Shown here: one piece after another, positions 1-7,373 of the stretch
How positions within the stretch are numbered: position 1 is the first letter of the stretch
Layout of the letters: every line of letters starts with the position of its first letter
Origin: Oribacterium sp. UBA3737
Lineage (GTDB): Bacteria; Bacillota_A; Clostridia; Lachnospirales; Lachnospiraceae
Assembly (NCBI GenBank): GCA_002371295.1
Contig: DFGZ01000336.1
Location: 1 to 16,819, forward strand
Length of the DNA stretch: 16,819 bases
Direction: 5' to 3'
Translations under genes and position numbers: made by a program
Notes under the pieces: model-generated
What the model saw: the letters and a program-made list of their open reading frames with translations, nothing else
What the model was told of the DNA's origin: nothing
Databases searched by the model: none

Positions 1-1
1 C

Positions 2-700
2 TGGTATATCGAGATGGTTAAGCCAAGACTCTGGGATGAGAAGGATGAGACAAAGAGCGCAGCTCTCTGGACACTTAAGTATGTACTTACAACATCTCTT
101 AAGCTTCTCCACCCCTTCTGTCCGTTCGTTACAGAAGAGATCTTTGATACACTTACAGATTCAGAGACTCCTCTTATGAAGCAGGAGTGGCCTGAATATT
201 CAGAGAGTTTCGATTTCTCTGATGATGAGTCTGAGATCGAAGCAATCAAGGAGGCAGTACGTGCCATCAGAAATGTGCGTACAGAGATGAATGTCGCTCC
301 TTCAAGAAAGGCACAGAACTTCGTTGTAACAACAAACGACAGAGTTAAAAGGACATTCGAACACAGTAAGATATTCTTTGCTACACTTGCAAGTGCCTCA
401 GATGTGATCATTCAGGAGGATAAGACAGGTATTGCCGATGACGCCGTATCTGTTGCCATCCCTGATGCTACAATCTACATTCCTTTTGCTGACCTCGTAG
501 ATATCGAGAAGGAGAAGGAGAGACTTCTTAAGGAGAAAGAGAAGTGGGAAGCTGAGATCAGGCGTTCAAACGGCATGCTGAATAACGAGAGATTTATCTC
601 CAAGGCACCTGAATCAAAAGTTCAGGAGGAGCGTGAAAAGCTTGAGCGTAATATGCAGATGTTAAGACAGGTTGAAGAACGTCTTCAGGCCCTTAACTGA
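2..700 (+). CDS. valS: Valyl-tRNA synthetase, C-terminal part (5' end outside window)
   Basis: This is the last 232 residues of a class I aminoacyl-tRNA synthetase that charges tRNA-Val in the cytoplasm. The frame is open from base 2, so the gene begins upstream of the window; the ATG at 14 is internal. The first part is the helical anticodon-binding domain, with the family motif HPFCPFVTEEI near residue 38. The last 65 residues are a charged coiled coil (IEKEKERLLKEKEKWE, then repeated Glu/Lys/Arg/Leu to the end). This is the tRNA-binding arm that separates ValS from IleS and LeuS. Full-length ValS is about 880 residues, so roughly a quarter is present. Codon use is strongly biased (ACA, CTT, AGA), as expected for a well expressed gene. 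A terminator follows at 737-766. The family assignment is secure. Confidence 0.95.
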   Translation, partial: WYIEMVKPRLWDEKDETKSAALWTLKYVLTTSLKLLHPFCPFVTEEIFDTLTDSETPLMKQEWPEYSESFDFSDDESEIEAIKEAVRAIRNVRTEMNVAPSRKAQNFVVTTNDRVKRTFEHSKIFFATLASASDVIIQEDKTGIADDAVSVAIPDATIYIPFADLVDIEKEKERLLKEKEKWEAEIRRSNGMLNNERFISKAPESKVQEEREKLERNMQMLRQVEERLQALN

Positions 701-736
701 CAGCTCGCAGGTTTTAAGTATATGTAGTATCATGAT

Positions 737-766
737 TCAGTCGGCAGATTCCTGCCGGCTGATTTT
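737..766 (+). terminator. Rho-independent terminator of valS
   Basis: Arms 737-747 and 752-762 form an 11-bp stem with one G-U pair and an ATTC loop, followed by ATTTTGTT. It lies 36 bases after the valS stop and ends the valS transcript before rlmH. Confidence 0.85.
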
Positions 767-812
767 GTTAACAAAGGAAATCATATAAAATCCGGAACGA
801 AACAGGACAGGG

Positions 813-857
813 AGCTATCTCTGTTCGAGAGCAGTCCGGGACAGATGGAATATAGCT
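813..857 (+). promoter_or_regulatory. Leader hairpin ending at the rlmH start codon
   Basis: AGCTAT (813-818) can pair with ATAGCT (852-857), directly before the ATG. Inside this, TCTGTTC can pair with GGACAGA with one G-U pair. The stem would hold the ribosome landing zone, which has only a weak Shine-Dalgarno sequence (TGGAA). A weak promoter candidate lies upstream near TATAAA at 784-789. Whether the fold forms or matters is not known. Confidence 0.35.
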
Positions 858-1337
858 ATGAAGGTAACACTGGTAACAGTAGGGAAAATAAAAGAGAAGT
901 ATCTGAGAGATGCCATCGCAGAATACAGTAAAAGACTGGGAGCATTCTGTGATATAAATGTTGTGGAGGTTCAGGATGAAAAAACACCGGACCATGCGCC
1001 TCAGTCTGTTGAAGAAAAGATAAAGGAAACCGAGGGGGAGAGGATACTGCAGAAGATAAGTGACAGATCTTTTGTGATTGCTCTCGCTATAGACGGAGAT
1101 ATGTTAAGCTCCGAACAACTGGCAGGAAAGATATCGGATCTTATGGTTCGCGGAACCTCGGATATAACATTTGTTATAGGAGGTTCACTGGGGCTCTCAC
1201 CGGCGGTCATGAAAAGGGCAAACTACAAACTCAGCTTCAGTAAGATGACTTTCCCTCATCAGCTTATGAGGGTCATACTTCTGGAACAGGTCTACAGAGC
1301 CTTCAAAATCAACAATAACGAACCCTATCATAAATAA
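858..1337 (+). CDS. rlmH: 23S rRNA (pseudouridine1915-N3)-methyltransferase RlmH
   Basis: RlmH is a small SPOUT-class methyltransferase that adds a methyl group from S-adenosylmethionine to pseudouridine 1915 in helix 69 of 23S rRNA, on the 70S ribosome. The 159-residue length is the family norm. Visible signatures are the SAM-binding loop FVIGGSLGL (residues 105-113), the knot segment TFPHQLMRVILLEQVYRA (131-148) and the invariant C-terminal PYHK (156-159). The ATG at 858 gives the canonical start MKVTLVTVGKIKE. The ribosome binding site is weak and may be folded into a hairpin. The gene stands alone between the valS terminator and a convergent regulator gene. Identity is certain. Confidence 0.97.
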   Translation: MKVTLVTVGKIKEKYLRDAIAEYSKRLGAFCDINVVEVQDEKTPDHAPQSVEEKIKETEGERILQKISDRSFVIALAIDGDMLSSEQLAGKISDLMVRGTSDITFVIGGSLGLSPAVMKRANYKLSFSKMTFPHQLMRVILLEQVYRAFKINNNEPYHK

Positions 1338-1339
1338 AA

Positions 1340-1393
1340 AAAGGCTGCTTTAGATTTGGGAGGTATGAACCCCGAAAACCTAAAGCAGCCTTT
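1340..1393. terminator. Bidirectional terminator between rlmH and the CarD gene
   Basis: Perfect 14-bp arms at 1340-1353 (AAAGGCTGCTTTAG) and 1380-1393 flank a 26-base loop that could hold a small inner GGG/CCC stem. On the minus strand the stem is followed by a run of seven T, so it is a strong terminator for the CarD gene. On the plus strand only TTT follows, so it should act more weakly on rlmH. It lies between two convergent genes. Confidence 0.85.
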
Positions 1394-1438
1394 CAGCTAT
1401 CTATATTCATACTAAAAACGGTTAGTTTATACTCTATT

Positions 1439-1948
1439 TTAAACTACTGATTTGTGAACAACACCGGAAATATAATCCGGGATATCATCCTTCGGCAGAT
1501 CCAGAACGAGAGATAATTCATCGTAAAGGATTCCCTCTGCCTGCTGCATATAATGTGTGTCGGTAAGTGTAAGTTTTTTGCCCTGACTGATACGCTCTTC
1601 CCTGCGAAGATGTAATGTCTTGATGACTCTCATGAGTTCATCCGGGCTGCAGCTCTTAATGCACTCTTTATAAGCATCCTCACGCTGCTTGTTATTCTTG
1701 ATGTCAAGTACTCCTATTCCGGGAACAGTCTTGATAAAAGCCTTTGCCTCATCCTTTGACATCACTTTTCTCATATTGATTTTTGTTGAATCAACAGGTG
1801 CGTAAACAGAACCTGTCGGTTTGTCGTATGGCTGCATCACATAATACTCTTTATCCTTTGATACGCCATCAAGATTAAGAACTGTTGTGTCGATGATTTT
1901 GTGTATGCCCTTACATCCGTAAACTACATAATCACCATTGTGAAACAT
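1439..1948 (-). CDS. CarD/CdnL-family RNA polymerase-binding transcription regulator
   Basis: This 169-residue protein belongs to the CarD_CdnL_TRCF family, whose members bind the RNA polymerase beta subunit and alter open-complex stability at promoters. The N-terminal 60 residues form the Tudor-like polymerase-interaction domain (MFHNGDYVVYGCKGIHKI, then a beta-rich stretch with YYVMQPYD and VYAPVDS). The rest is the helical DNA-binding domain (LMRVIKTLHLRREERISQGKK, then the ILYDELSLVL helix). Length fits the CdnL type, not the longer myxobacterial CarD with its AT-hook tail. The start is set by AAGGAGG seven bases before the ATG. It is convergent with rlmH and divergent from the gtrA-yfhO pair. 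Clostridia often carry several paralogues, so the regulon cannot be inferred. Confidence 0.9.
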   Translation of the reverse strand: MFHNGDYVVYGCKGIHKIIDTTVLNLDGVSKDKEYYVMQPYDKPTGSVYAPVDSTKINMRKVMSKDEAKAFIKTVPGIGVLDIKNNKQREDAYKECIKSCSPDELMRVIKTLHLRREERISQGKKLTLTDTHYMQQAEGILYDELSLVLDLPKDDIPDYISGVVHKSVV

Positions 1949-2033
1949 AATACCTCCTTTTTAAATTGTAGCAAAACATGGAAATGAAACAGGAATTTAA
2001 ATCTAATTGTGAAATTTTTGTAATAAAAGAAAG

Positions 2034-2062
2034 AATATATAATCTTGACAATTAAACTCCAA
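2034..2062 (-). promoter_or_regulatory. Candidate promoter of the CarD gene
   Basis: On the minus strand, TTGGAG (2062-2057) and TATATT (2039-2034) are separated by 17 bases, giving a leader of about 80 bases. A second option is an extended -10, TGCTACAAT, ending at 1965, but that would leave almost no leader. The promoter overlaps the oppositely directed TTGACA element at 2045-2050. Confidence 0.45.
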
Positions 2063-2073
2063 ATTCATATATT
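2045..2073 (+). promoter_or_regulatory. Distal sigma-A-type promoter candidate upstream of gtrA
   Basis: A perfect TTGACA (2045-2050), a 17-base spacer and TATATT (2068-2073) match the vegetative consensus well. Transcription would start near 2080, with a leader of about 150 bases before gtrA. Confidence 0.55.
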
Positions 2074-2147
2074 ATATATTTTACATTTTTTCTAAAAAGT
2101 TTCAAAGTCAATATTGCACAATTACGGTGTAAAATTTATATGATTTC

Positions 2148-2176
2148 TTGATATGACAACTGCTGTAAGCTATACT
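2148..2176 (+). promoter_or_regulatory. Proximal sigma-A-type promoter candidate of gtrA-yfhO
   Basis: TTGATA (2148-2153), a 17-base spacer and TATACT (2171-2176) predict a start near 2183 and a 50-base leader. ATTGTCAA occurs twice just after that point (2185-2192 and 2200-2207). Its reverse complement lies in the distal promoter (2045-2052). Confidence 0.6.
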
Positions 2177-2231
2177 TTAGCGTGATTGTCAATTGAAATA
2201 TTGTCAAAATAATTCATTTGGAGAGTGTCAG

Positions 2232-2651
2232 ATGCAAAAGCTAAAAGAGCTCTATTTCAGCTATAAAGAGATAGTGAATTATCTTATCGTCGGAGGATTG
2301 ACAACATTAGTAAGTCTCAGTGTTTATTATATTTGCGTGTCCACATTTCTTGATCCCGGGTCACCATTAGAACTGCAGATTGCCAATATCATTTCATGGG
2401 TCATGGCAGTAACATTTGCATATTTTACCAATCGCCGGTTTGTTTTCGAGAGCAGCAGTGATGCTCTTTTTGAAGAGGCCGGAAAGTTCTATGCTTCAAG
2501 AGTGAGTACACTTCTCATGGATATGGGTATAATGTTTCTTACTGTAAGTCTTCTTCACATGAATGATAAGATCGCAAAGATCATAGTTCAGGTGGTGGTA
2601 ACTATAGCAAATTATATTCTGAGCAAGTATCTTGTATTTAATCAAAAATGA
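2232..2651 (+). CDS. GtrA-family four-helix membrane protein
   Basis: A 139-residue integral membrane protein of the GtrA family (PF04138). Characterised members (GtrA of Shigella phages, GtcA of Listeria) are thought to flip polyprenyl-phosphate-linked sugars for surface glycosylation. Four hydrophobic helices are visible at about 16-37, 48-66, 91-109 and 114-134, with the family motif FTNRRFVF at 65-72. I chose the ATG at 2232 because GGAG lies eight bases upstream; a longer reading from TTG at 2193 has no such support and adds 13 polar residues unlike the family. The next gene follows at once, so the two are probably cotranscribed and coupled in function. No polyprenyl-phosphate glycosyltransferase of the CsbB type lies beside it. 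Confidence 0.88.
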   Translation: MQKLKELYFSYKEIVNYLIVGGLTTLVSLSVYYICVSTFLDPGSPLELQIANIISWVMAVTFAYFTNRRFVFESSSDALFEEAGKFYASRVSTLLMDMGIMFLTVSLLHMNDKIAKIIVQVVVTIANYILSKYLVFNQK

Positions 2652-2665
2652 AGGAGCCTTTACAG

Positions 2666-5386
2666 ATGTTCTTACCTTATTTGAAGAGACATAAAAGTTA
2701 TCTGATTTCATTCATATTTCCTGTGGTGGCGATGCTCATCATCTTTATATTCAGGGGCATCTTTCCTTTTGGGGATCAGACCTTCCTGCGTACCGATATG
2801 TACCATCAGTATGCTCCCTTTTCTTCTGAGTTCAATTATAAGCTTCAGCATGCAGGTTCACTTCTCTATACCTGGGACGTTGGTTTAGGAATCAATTTTA
2901 CAGCTTTATATGCATATTATCTTGCAAGCCCTCTAAACTGGTTAATGATCCTTTGCCCAAAGGGACTGATACTTGAGTTTATGACATATTCCATAGTGCT
3001 GAAGATAGGTCTCTCGGGAGTGTCCATGTGTTACTACCTGAGACATCATTTTCATAAAAAATCCTACGGAGCTGTGTTTTTCGCAGTGGCCTATGCCATG
3101 TCCGGATACATTTCAGCTTACAGCTGGAACCTCATGTGGCTTGACTGTATACTGCTTTTTCCTCTCATTATGCTCGGACTTGAAAGACTTGTTCAGGGAA
3201 AAAGCGGAATGCTTTATGTTATATCTCTAGGTCTCAGTATCCTGTCAAATTACTATATATCCATAATGATATGTATCTTTATGGTCATATATTTTATTTG
3301 CCTTAATATCTGCTACGGAACATCAAGGACGGTGGTGGATCCCCATCATATCGGAAGTGACGATGAGGATTATGATGATACAGGGGCCTACGGTTTTGAA
3401 TGTCTGATTATAAGAGCACTGAGATTCGGCGTATATTCCCTGATCGCAGGGGGACTTGCTGCAGTGACTCTGCTTCCCGAGATCTTCGCTTTACAGCTCA
3501 CTGCATCAGGTGAGATCAATTTTCCCCATGTGGCTCAGCAGTATTTTACCATCATTGACATGTTCGCCCGTCAGATGCCTATAGTTGAGACAGAACAGGG
3601 ACTTGATCACTGGCCCAATATTTATGCCGGCACCATGGTGTTCCTGCTTCTTCCCTTATATTTTATGAACCGCAGGATAAGGACGAGAGAGAAGGCTGTG
3701 AACGGTGTTCTTCTCATTTTCTTTTTCCTGAGTTTCAGCATTAATATGCTTAACTTCATCTGGCATGGTTTCCATTATCCCAATTCGCTTCCATGCCGTC
3801 AGAGCTTTATATTTACCTTTATTGAGTTAAGTATGTGCTATGAGGCATATATTAAAAGGCAGGAATTCTCTGTAAAGCATATAGGTATTTCCATTGCAAC
3901 AGCAATTGGATTTATCATTCTGGCTCAGAAGGTGGTCAATGATGATGCCATTAAATGGTACACATTCTATGTCACCATGCTTTTCGTCCTCATTTACTTT
4001 TTGTTCATGTATGCCGACAGGCAGAAAAAGCTCAATCGTGAATTCGGGGCTATATGTCTTACATTTATACTTTTTCTGGAACTGACCATCAATATGGCGG
4101 TGACATCCGTTACCATAACTTCAAGAGTCACTTACACTGCTGACAATGCAGATGTCCGGAAGCTTGTCTCAGAGATACGTGAGAAAGACAAAAGCTTTTA
4201 CAGATTTGAGAAGATGACCAGAAAAACAAAGGATGACGGTGCATGGATGAATTTTCCGAGTGTATCATTGTTCTCATCAACTGCTTATTCTGCATGTTCG
4301 GATTTCTTTAAGGAAATGGGCATGGAAGCCTCTACAAATGCATATTCCATCACAGGCTCTACACCTCTTATGAATATGCTTTACGGTGTGAAGTACGGAA
4401 TATACTCCCAGGAGCCTGCAGCCCCTACTGAAACAGCACTGAATTATGTTTCGGAGTCGGGCAGTACATCCATATACAGAAACAGTTATAGTCTGCCTCT
4501 TGGATACATGTTTTCTGATGAGGAGCTTTTGAACTGGGAAACCGATATGGGGACACCGGCACTTGCCCAGAACAGTCTATGTGAAGCACTGGGTACGGAA
4601 CCTGTTTTGAAGAATATGCTGGGAACCTTTGAGGGTAAGAAATATATTTTTACAGCAGGAATTCCCGGAGAGTACTATGCATACGTTAATAATTCCTCCA
4701 TCAAGGAGGTCACTGCGGATTACGGCTACAGGACCAAAAAGACCAATAATGTAGACAGAGGATTCTTTATTGAACTTGGATATCTTGAAGCCGGCGAAAA
4801 GGTCACACTGGTGAACGAGACCAATGAAAAGACCATGGATGCAGATGTCTATTACTTTGATTATTCAGCTCTTGAAAAGGTCTATGAGAAGCTTAATGAT
4901 GAGACCTGGAATCTCTCAGTATGGGAGGATACATATCTTTCCGGAGAAATCACAACCAGGGAGGGCGGTGTTATGATGACATCGATCCCTTATGACGAAG
5001 GATGGACAGTATACGTTGACGGAGTAAAGTCAGATCTTAGAAAGGTGAAGAGTACCTTCATCGGCGTCGATCTGAAAGCGGGAACCCATACGGTTGAAAT
5101 GAAGTATTTCCCGAGAGGTCTTAAGGCAGGAGCTTTAATCAGCTTTTTGAGTCTTTTGTCACTCCTTGTCATCAGCTTTTTTACCAAGCGATACGGTTAC
5201 ATCCACAGGATACTGCCGGAAAGATATGTTGATGATGACTTTGATGATGAAGAAGATTCTGATAGTCAGGATGATGAATCCATAGAAGTTTATGATGCTG
5301 AAGGAGAATCCGTAAATAGAGGTTTACATAAAAAGGCAGCGGAAGACAGGCTGACAGTCATAGACCTCACTGAGGAATCATTATAA
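2666..5386 (+). CDS. YfhO-family polytopic membrane protein, likely GT-C glycosyltransferase
   Basis: A 906-residue YfhO-family protein (PF09586). In Bacillus, YfhO is the GT-C enzyme that moves sugar from a lipid carrier onto lipoteichoic acid outside the membrane. About a dozen hydrophobic helices fill residues 12-485. The first external loop (33-55) holds GDQTFLRTD, in which D44 is the candidate catalytic acid by analogy with other GT-C enzymes. A soluble, presumably external domain covers about 485-818, a last helper helix lies at 821-841, and a cytoplasmic tail follows. The tail (about 856-906) starts with a dense run of Asp/Glu, which I do not recall as typical of the family. The start at 2666 has AGGAG nine bases upstream; the in-frame ATG at 2648 overlaps the gtrA stop but lacks a good site. 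Acceptor and sugar are unknown. Confidence 0.85.
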   Translation: MFLPYLKRHKSYLISFIFPVVAMLIIFIFRGIFPFGDQTFLRTDMYHQYAPFSSEFNYKLQHAGSLLYTWDVGLGINFTALYAYYLASPLNWLMILCPKGLILEFMTYSIVLKIGLSGVSMCYYLRHHFHKKSYGAVFFAVAYAMSGYISAYSWNLMWLDCILLFPLIMLGLERLVQGKSGMLYVISLGLSILSNYYISIMICIFMVIYFICLNICYGTSRTVVDPHHIGSDDEDYDDTGAYGFECLIIRALRFGVYSLIAGGLAAVTLLPEIFALQLTASGEINFPHVAQQYFTIIDMFARQMPIVETEQGLDHWPNIYAGTMVFLLLPLYFMNRRIRTREKAVNGVLLIFFFLSFSINMLNFIWHGFHYPNSLPCRQSFIFTFIELSMCYEAYIKRQEFSVKHIGISIATAIGFIILAQKVVNDDAIKWYTFYVTMLFVLIYFLFMYADRQKKLNREFGAICLTFILFLELTINMAVTSVTITSRVTYTADNADVRKLVSEIREKDKSFYRFEKMTRKTKDDGAWMNFPSVSLFSSTAYSACSDFFKEMGMEASTNAYSITGSTPLMNMLYGVKYGIYSQEPAAPTETALNYVSESGSTSIYRNSYSLPLGYMFSDEELLNWETDMGTPALAQNSLCEALGTEPVLKNMLGTFEGKKYIFTAGIPGEYYAYVNNSSIKEVTADYGYRTKKTNNVDRGFFIELGYLEAGEKVTLVNETNEKTMDADVYYFDYSALEKVYEKLNDETWNLSVWEDTYLSGEITTREGGVMMTSIPYDEGWTVYVDGVKSDLRKVKSTFIGVDLKAGTHTVEMKYFPRGLKAGALISFLSLLSLLVISFFTKRYGYIHRILPERYVDDDFDDEEDSDSQDDESIEVYDAEGESVNRGLHKKAAEDRLTVIDLTEESL

Positions 5387-5426
5387 GCAAAGAATAGCTT
5401 ATATTCATTTTAATTATTTAACATTG

Positions 5427-5463
5427 AGCCCGGTCTGTAGTAAGGTTATCTATAGACTGGGTT
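5427..5463 (+). terminator. Strong hairpin after yfhO: weak terminator or argH leader element
   Basis: Arms 5427-5440 and 5450-5463 form 14 continuous pairs around a 9-base loop. Three pairs are G-U, so the helix forms fully only in plus-strand RNA. The following TTTATTGT is a modest U-rich tract. It lies 40 bases after yfhO and 105 before argH. The left-arm CCCGG (5429-5433) could instead pair with CCGGG (5472-5476), so a switching leader is possible. Confidence 0.5.
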
Positions 5464-5560
5464 TATTGTATCCGGGTACAGCTGTTCGGTTAAACTGAAC
5501 TGAGGCTCGCGGGGAGGTACAAGTCTTTAGCCTGCCTGACGGAAATTTTTGATTTGGAGG
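5464..5560 (+). promoter_or_regulatory. Structured leader of argH
   Basis: GTTCGGT (5484-5490) and ACTGAAC (5494-5500) form a tight 7-bp hairpin with a TAA loop. AGGCT (5503-5507) can pair with AGCCT (5529-5533). The GGAGG ribosome binding site is at 5556-5560. No clear promoter is seen between the 5427-5463 hairpin and argH, so transcription may start upstream and include that hairpin. No T-box or known riboswitch motif was recognised. Confidence 0.35.
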
Positions 5561-5567
5561 AAGTATT

Positions 5568-6920
5568 ATGAAGCTTTGGGGCGGCAGATTTACAGAAGCA
5601 GAGGATGCATTGACGGAAGCATTTAATGAATCACTCAGCTTTGATAAACGTATGTATAAACAGGACATTACAGGTTCAATCGCCCATGCAAGGATGCTGG
5701 GGAATCAGGGTATCATTTCCAAGGAAGATTCAGAGGAGATTGTTAAAGGCCTCAGAGGCATTCTTCAGGACATAGAGGAAGGAAAGCTTCAGATCGGCGG
5801 AGATGCAGAGGATATTCACAGCTTCATAGAAGCGGAGCTCACTCAGCGTATAGGTGAGGCGGGAAAGCGTCTTCACACTGGAAGAAGCCGTAACGATCAG
5901 GTCGCTCTGGATATGAAGATGTATACGAGAGACAATATTGACAATATGATAAATGAACTTCAGAAGCTGATCGATACTGTTGATAAGATTATAAATGAGA
6001 ACAGGGATACCTTCATGCCCGGATTCACTCATCTTCAGAAGGCTCAGCCTACTACCCTTGCTCATCATATGGGAGCTTACAAGGAGATGTTCCTTAGAGA
6101 TCTAAGCCGTCTCGGAGACACCAGAGACCGTCTTAATGAATGTCCTTTAGGTGCGGGAGCATTTGCAGGAACTACCTATCCTCTGGACAGAGACTTCACA
6201 GCAAAGGAGCTTTTGTTCAGGAAACCCACAAATAACTCCATGGATTCCGTTTCTGACAGAGATTATCTTCTTGAATATTTATTTGATCTTTCAACCATAC
6301 AGATGCACCTGAGCAGACTGAGCGAAGAGATCATTATCTGGAATTCCAATGAGTACCGATTCGTAAGGATTTCGGATGCATATTCTACAGGTTCAAGCAT
6401 CATGCCTCAGAAGAAGAATCCTGATATTGCAGAGCTTATACGCGGCAAGACCGGACGTGTATACGGAGCTCTTCAGAGTCTTATGGTGACCATGAAGGGA
6501 CTTCCTCTTGCATATAACAAGGATATGCAGGAAGACAAGGAAATGGCCTTTGATGCCATGGATACTGTTACAAATTCAGTTATCCTTATGAACGGAATGC
6601 TTGGTACCATTACATGGAACAAGCCTCGAATGGAGGACTCTGCCAAGCTCGGTTTTACCAATGCAACAGATGTGGCGGATTACCTGGTACGTAAGGGTGT
6701 TCCTTTCCGTACAGCTCATGGTATAGTAGGTGAGCTTGTGCTTCTGTGTGAAGAAAAGAAGTGTGCTCTGGATGATCTCTCCATTCAGGAATATCGTGAT
6801 ATATGTGATAAGATTGATGAAGACATCTATGAGGCTATTTCCATAGACAGCTGTGTGAGAAACCGTAAGACAAAGGGTGCACCGGGAGAACTGCTCTCTG
6901 GTGATATATCACATGAATAA
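5568..6920 (+). CDS. argH: Argininosuccinate lyase
   Basis: ArgH splits argininosuccinate into arginine and fumarate, the last step of arginine synthesis. It works as a cytoplasmic homotetramer of the aspartase/fumarase superfamily. The 450-residue length is slightly under the usual 455-465. Visible motifs are the N-terminal KLWGGRF, TGRSRNDQV (104-112), GFTHLQKAQP (152-161, with the catalytic-region His155) and the superfamily signature GSSIMPQKKNPD (275-286), which holds the catalytic serine loop. The C-terminal tail is a little short but keeps the usual Arg-rich, Gly-Pro pattern (CVRNRKTKGAPGELL). The start has GGAGG seven bases upstream. A strong terminator follows, so argH is probably its own unit or the end of a readthrough from yfhO. 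Identity is certain. Confidence 0.97.
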   Translation: MKLWGGRFTEAEDALTEAFNESLSFDKRMYKQDITGSIAHARMLGNQGIISKEDSEEIVKGLRGILQDIEEGKLQIGGDAEDIHSFIEAELTQRIGEAGKRLHTGRSRNDQVALDMKMYTRDNIDNMINELQKLIDTVDKIINENRDTFMPGFTHLQKAQPTTLAHHMGAYKEMFLRDLSRLGDTRDRLNECPLGAGAFAGTTYPLDRDFTAKELLFRKPTNNSMDSVSDRDYLLEYLFDLSTIQMHLSRLSEEIIIWNSNEYRFVRISDAYSTGSSIMPQKKNPDIAELIRGKTGRVYGALQSLMVTMKGLPLAYNKDMQEDKEMAFDAMDTVTNSVILMNGMLGTITWNKPRMEDSAKLGFTNATDVADYLVRKGVPFRTAHGIVGELVLLCEEKKCALDDLSIQEYRDICDKIDEDIYEAISIDSCVRNRKTKGAPGELLSGDISHE

Positions 6921-6951
6921 ATGTCTTAAAGTGATGAATAAAAAATAAAGG

Positions 6952-6989
6952 ATGAAATGAAACTGCAGGATTCAGCACTGTCATTTCAT
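6952..6989 (+). repeat. Inverted repeat after argH
   Basis: ATGAAATGA (6952-6960) and TCATTTCAT (6981-6989) are perfect 9-bp arms with a 20-base loop. They lie between the argH stop and its terminator. The arms may form an extra 3' hairpin that protects the message; no other role is visible. Confidence 0.4.
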
Positions 6990-7010
6990 GGGATTACGGA
7001 AAGATTTTTC

Positions 7011-7037
7011 GGGACAGCTTCGGCTGTCCCTTTTTTT
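7011..7037 (+). terminator. Rho-independent terminator of argH
   Basis: GGGACAGC (7011-7018), a stable TTCG tetraloop, GCTGTCCC (7023-7030) and seven T form a textbook intrinsic terminator. It separates argH from the argG promoter. The stretch 7038-7186 that follows holds no gene I can support, only a weaker ARG-box-like sequence at 7117-7134 (CCTGAATATATGTATAAA). Confidence 0.95.
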
Positions 7038-7186
7038 ACGCTTTAAGGCCGGAAAATGTACGTGATAATTCTAGGGACAGGAGATAAAGGACAATTTGCG
7101 GTTATGACAGATATCACCTGAATATATGTATAAATATACCTTAAACACGAATTAAATGATATTTTATGCAAGCTAAAATGACTAAA

Positions 7187-7227
7187 TATGCATTTTTATA
7201 CAGAAAGTGCTTGCATTTTTATATATT
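7187..7227 (+). promoter_or_regulatory. Tandem ARG boxes (ArgR/AhrC operators) before argG
   Basis: Box 1 (7187-7204) reads TATGCATTTTTATACAGA and has two mismatches to the 18-bp ArgR consensus WNTGAATWWWWATTCANW. Box 2 (7210-7227) is weaker, with four mismatches, but shares TGCATTTTTATA exactly with box 1. On the minus strand box 2 contains ATAAAAATGCAAG, very close to the Bacillus AhrC operator. The boxes are five bases apart and box 2 covers the argG -35 element, so arginine-bound repressor should block the promoter. Confidence 0.65.
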
Positions 7228-7239
7228 TGAGCGTATTAT
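7211..7239 (+). promoter_or_regulatory. argG promoter
   Basis: TTGCAT (7211-7216), a 17-base spacer and TATTAT (7234-7239) predict a start near 7246 and a leader of about 128 bases. The leader has two small hairpins: AGTAC-GAA-GTACT at 7292-7304 and CTTCA-GGC-TGAAG at 7312-7324. A 75-codon reading frame across this area is judged spurious. Confidence 0.65.
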
Positions 7240-7373
7240 CCAAACATCGGATAAAACTTTCATACAGCATCACTTTAAAGGGGATGTAGATAGTACGAAG
7301 TACTTACCACACTTCAGGCTGAAGCCGGCACTTTCAGAGTATGAAACAAAAAGTTTTGAAAAGGAGAGTTATT

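Noticed and set aside
2193..2231. TTG start extending GtrA by 13 residues
   Set aside because: No Shine-Dalgarno sequence is present, the extra residues do not fit the family, and the ATG at 2232 has GGAG at good spacing.
5360..5386. VIDLTEE at the YfhO C-terminus, which resembles a eukaryotic SUMO-interaction motif
   Set aside because: Bacteria have no SUMO pathway, and a short acidic-hydrophobic match is expected by chance in an acidic tail.
5464..5567. T-box leader for argH
   Set aside because: GCGGGGAGGTAC loosely recalls the T-box core, but the conserved AGGGTGGNACCGCG order, a specifier stem and a downstream antiterminator are not present.
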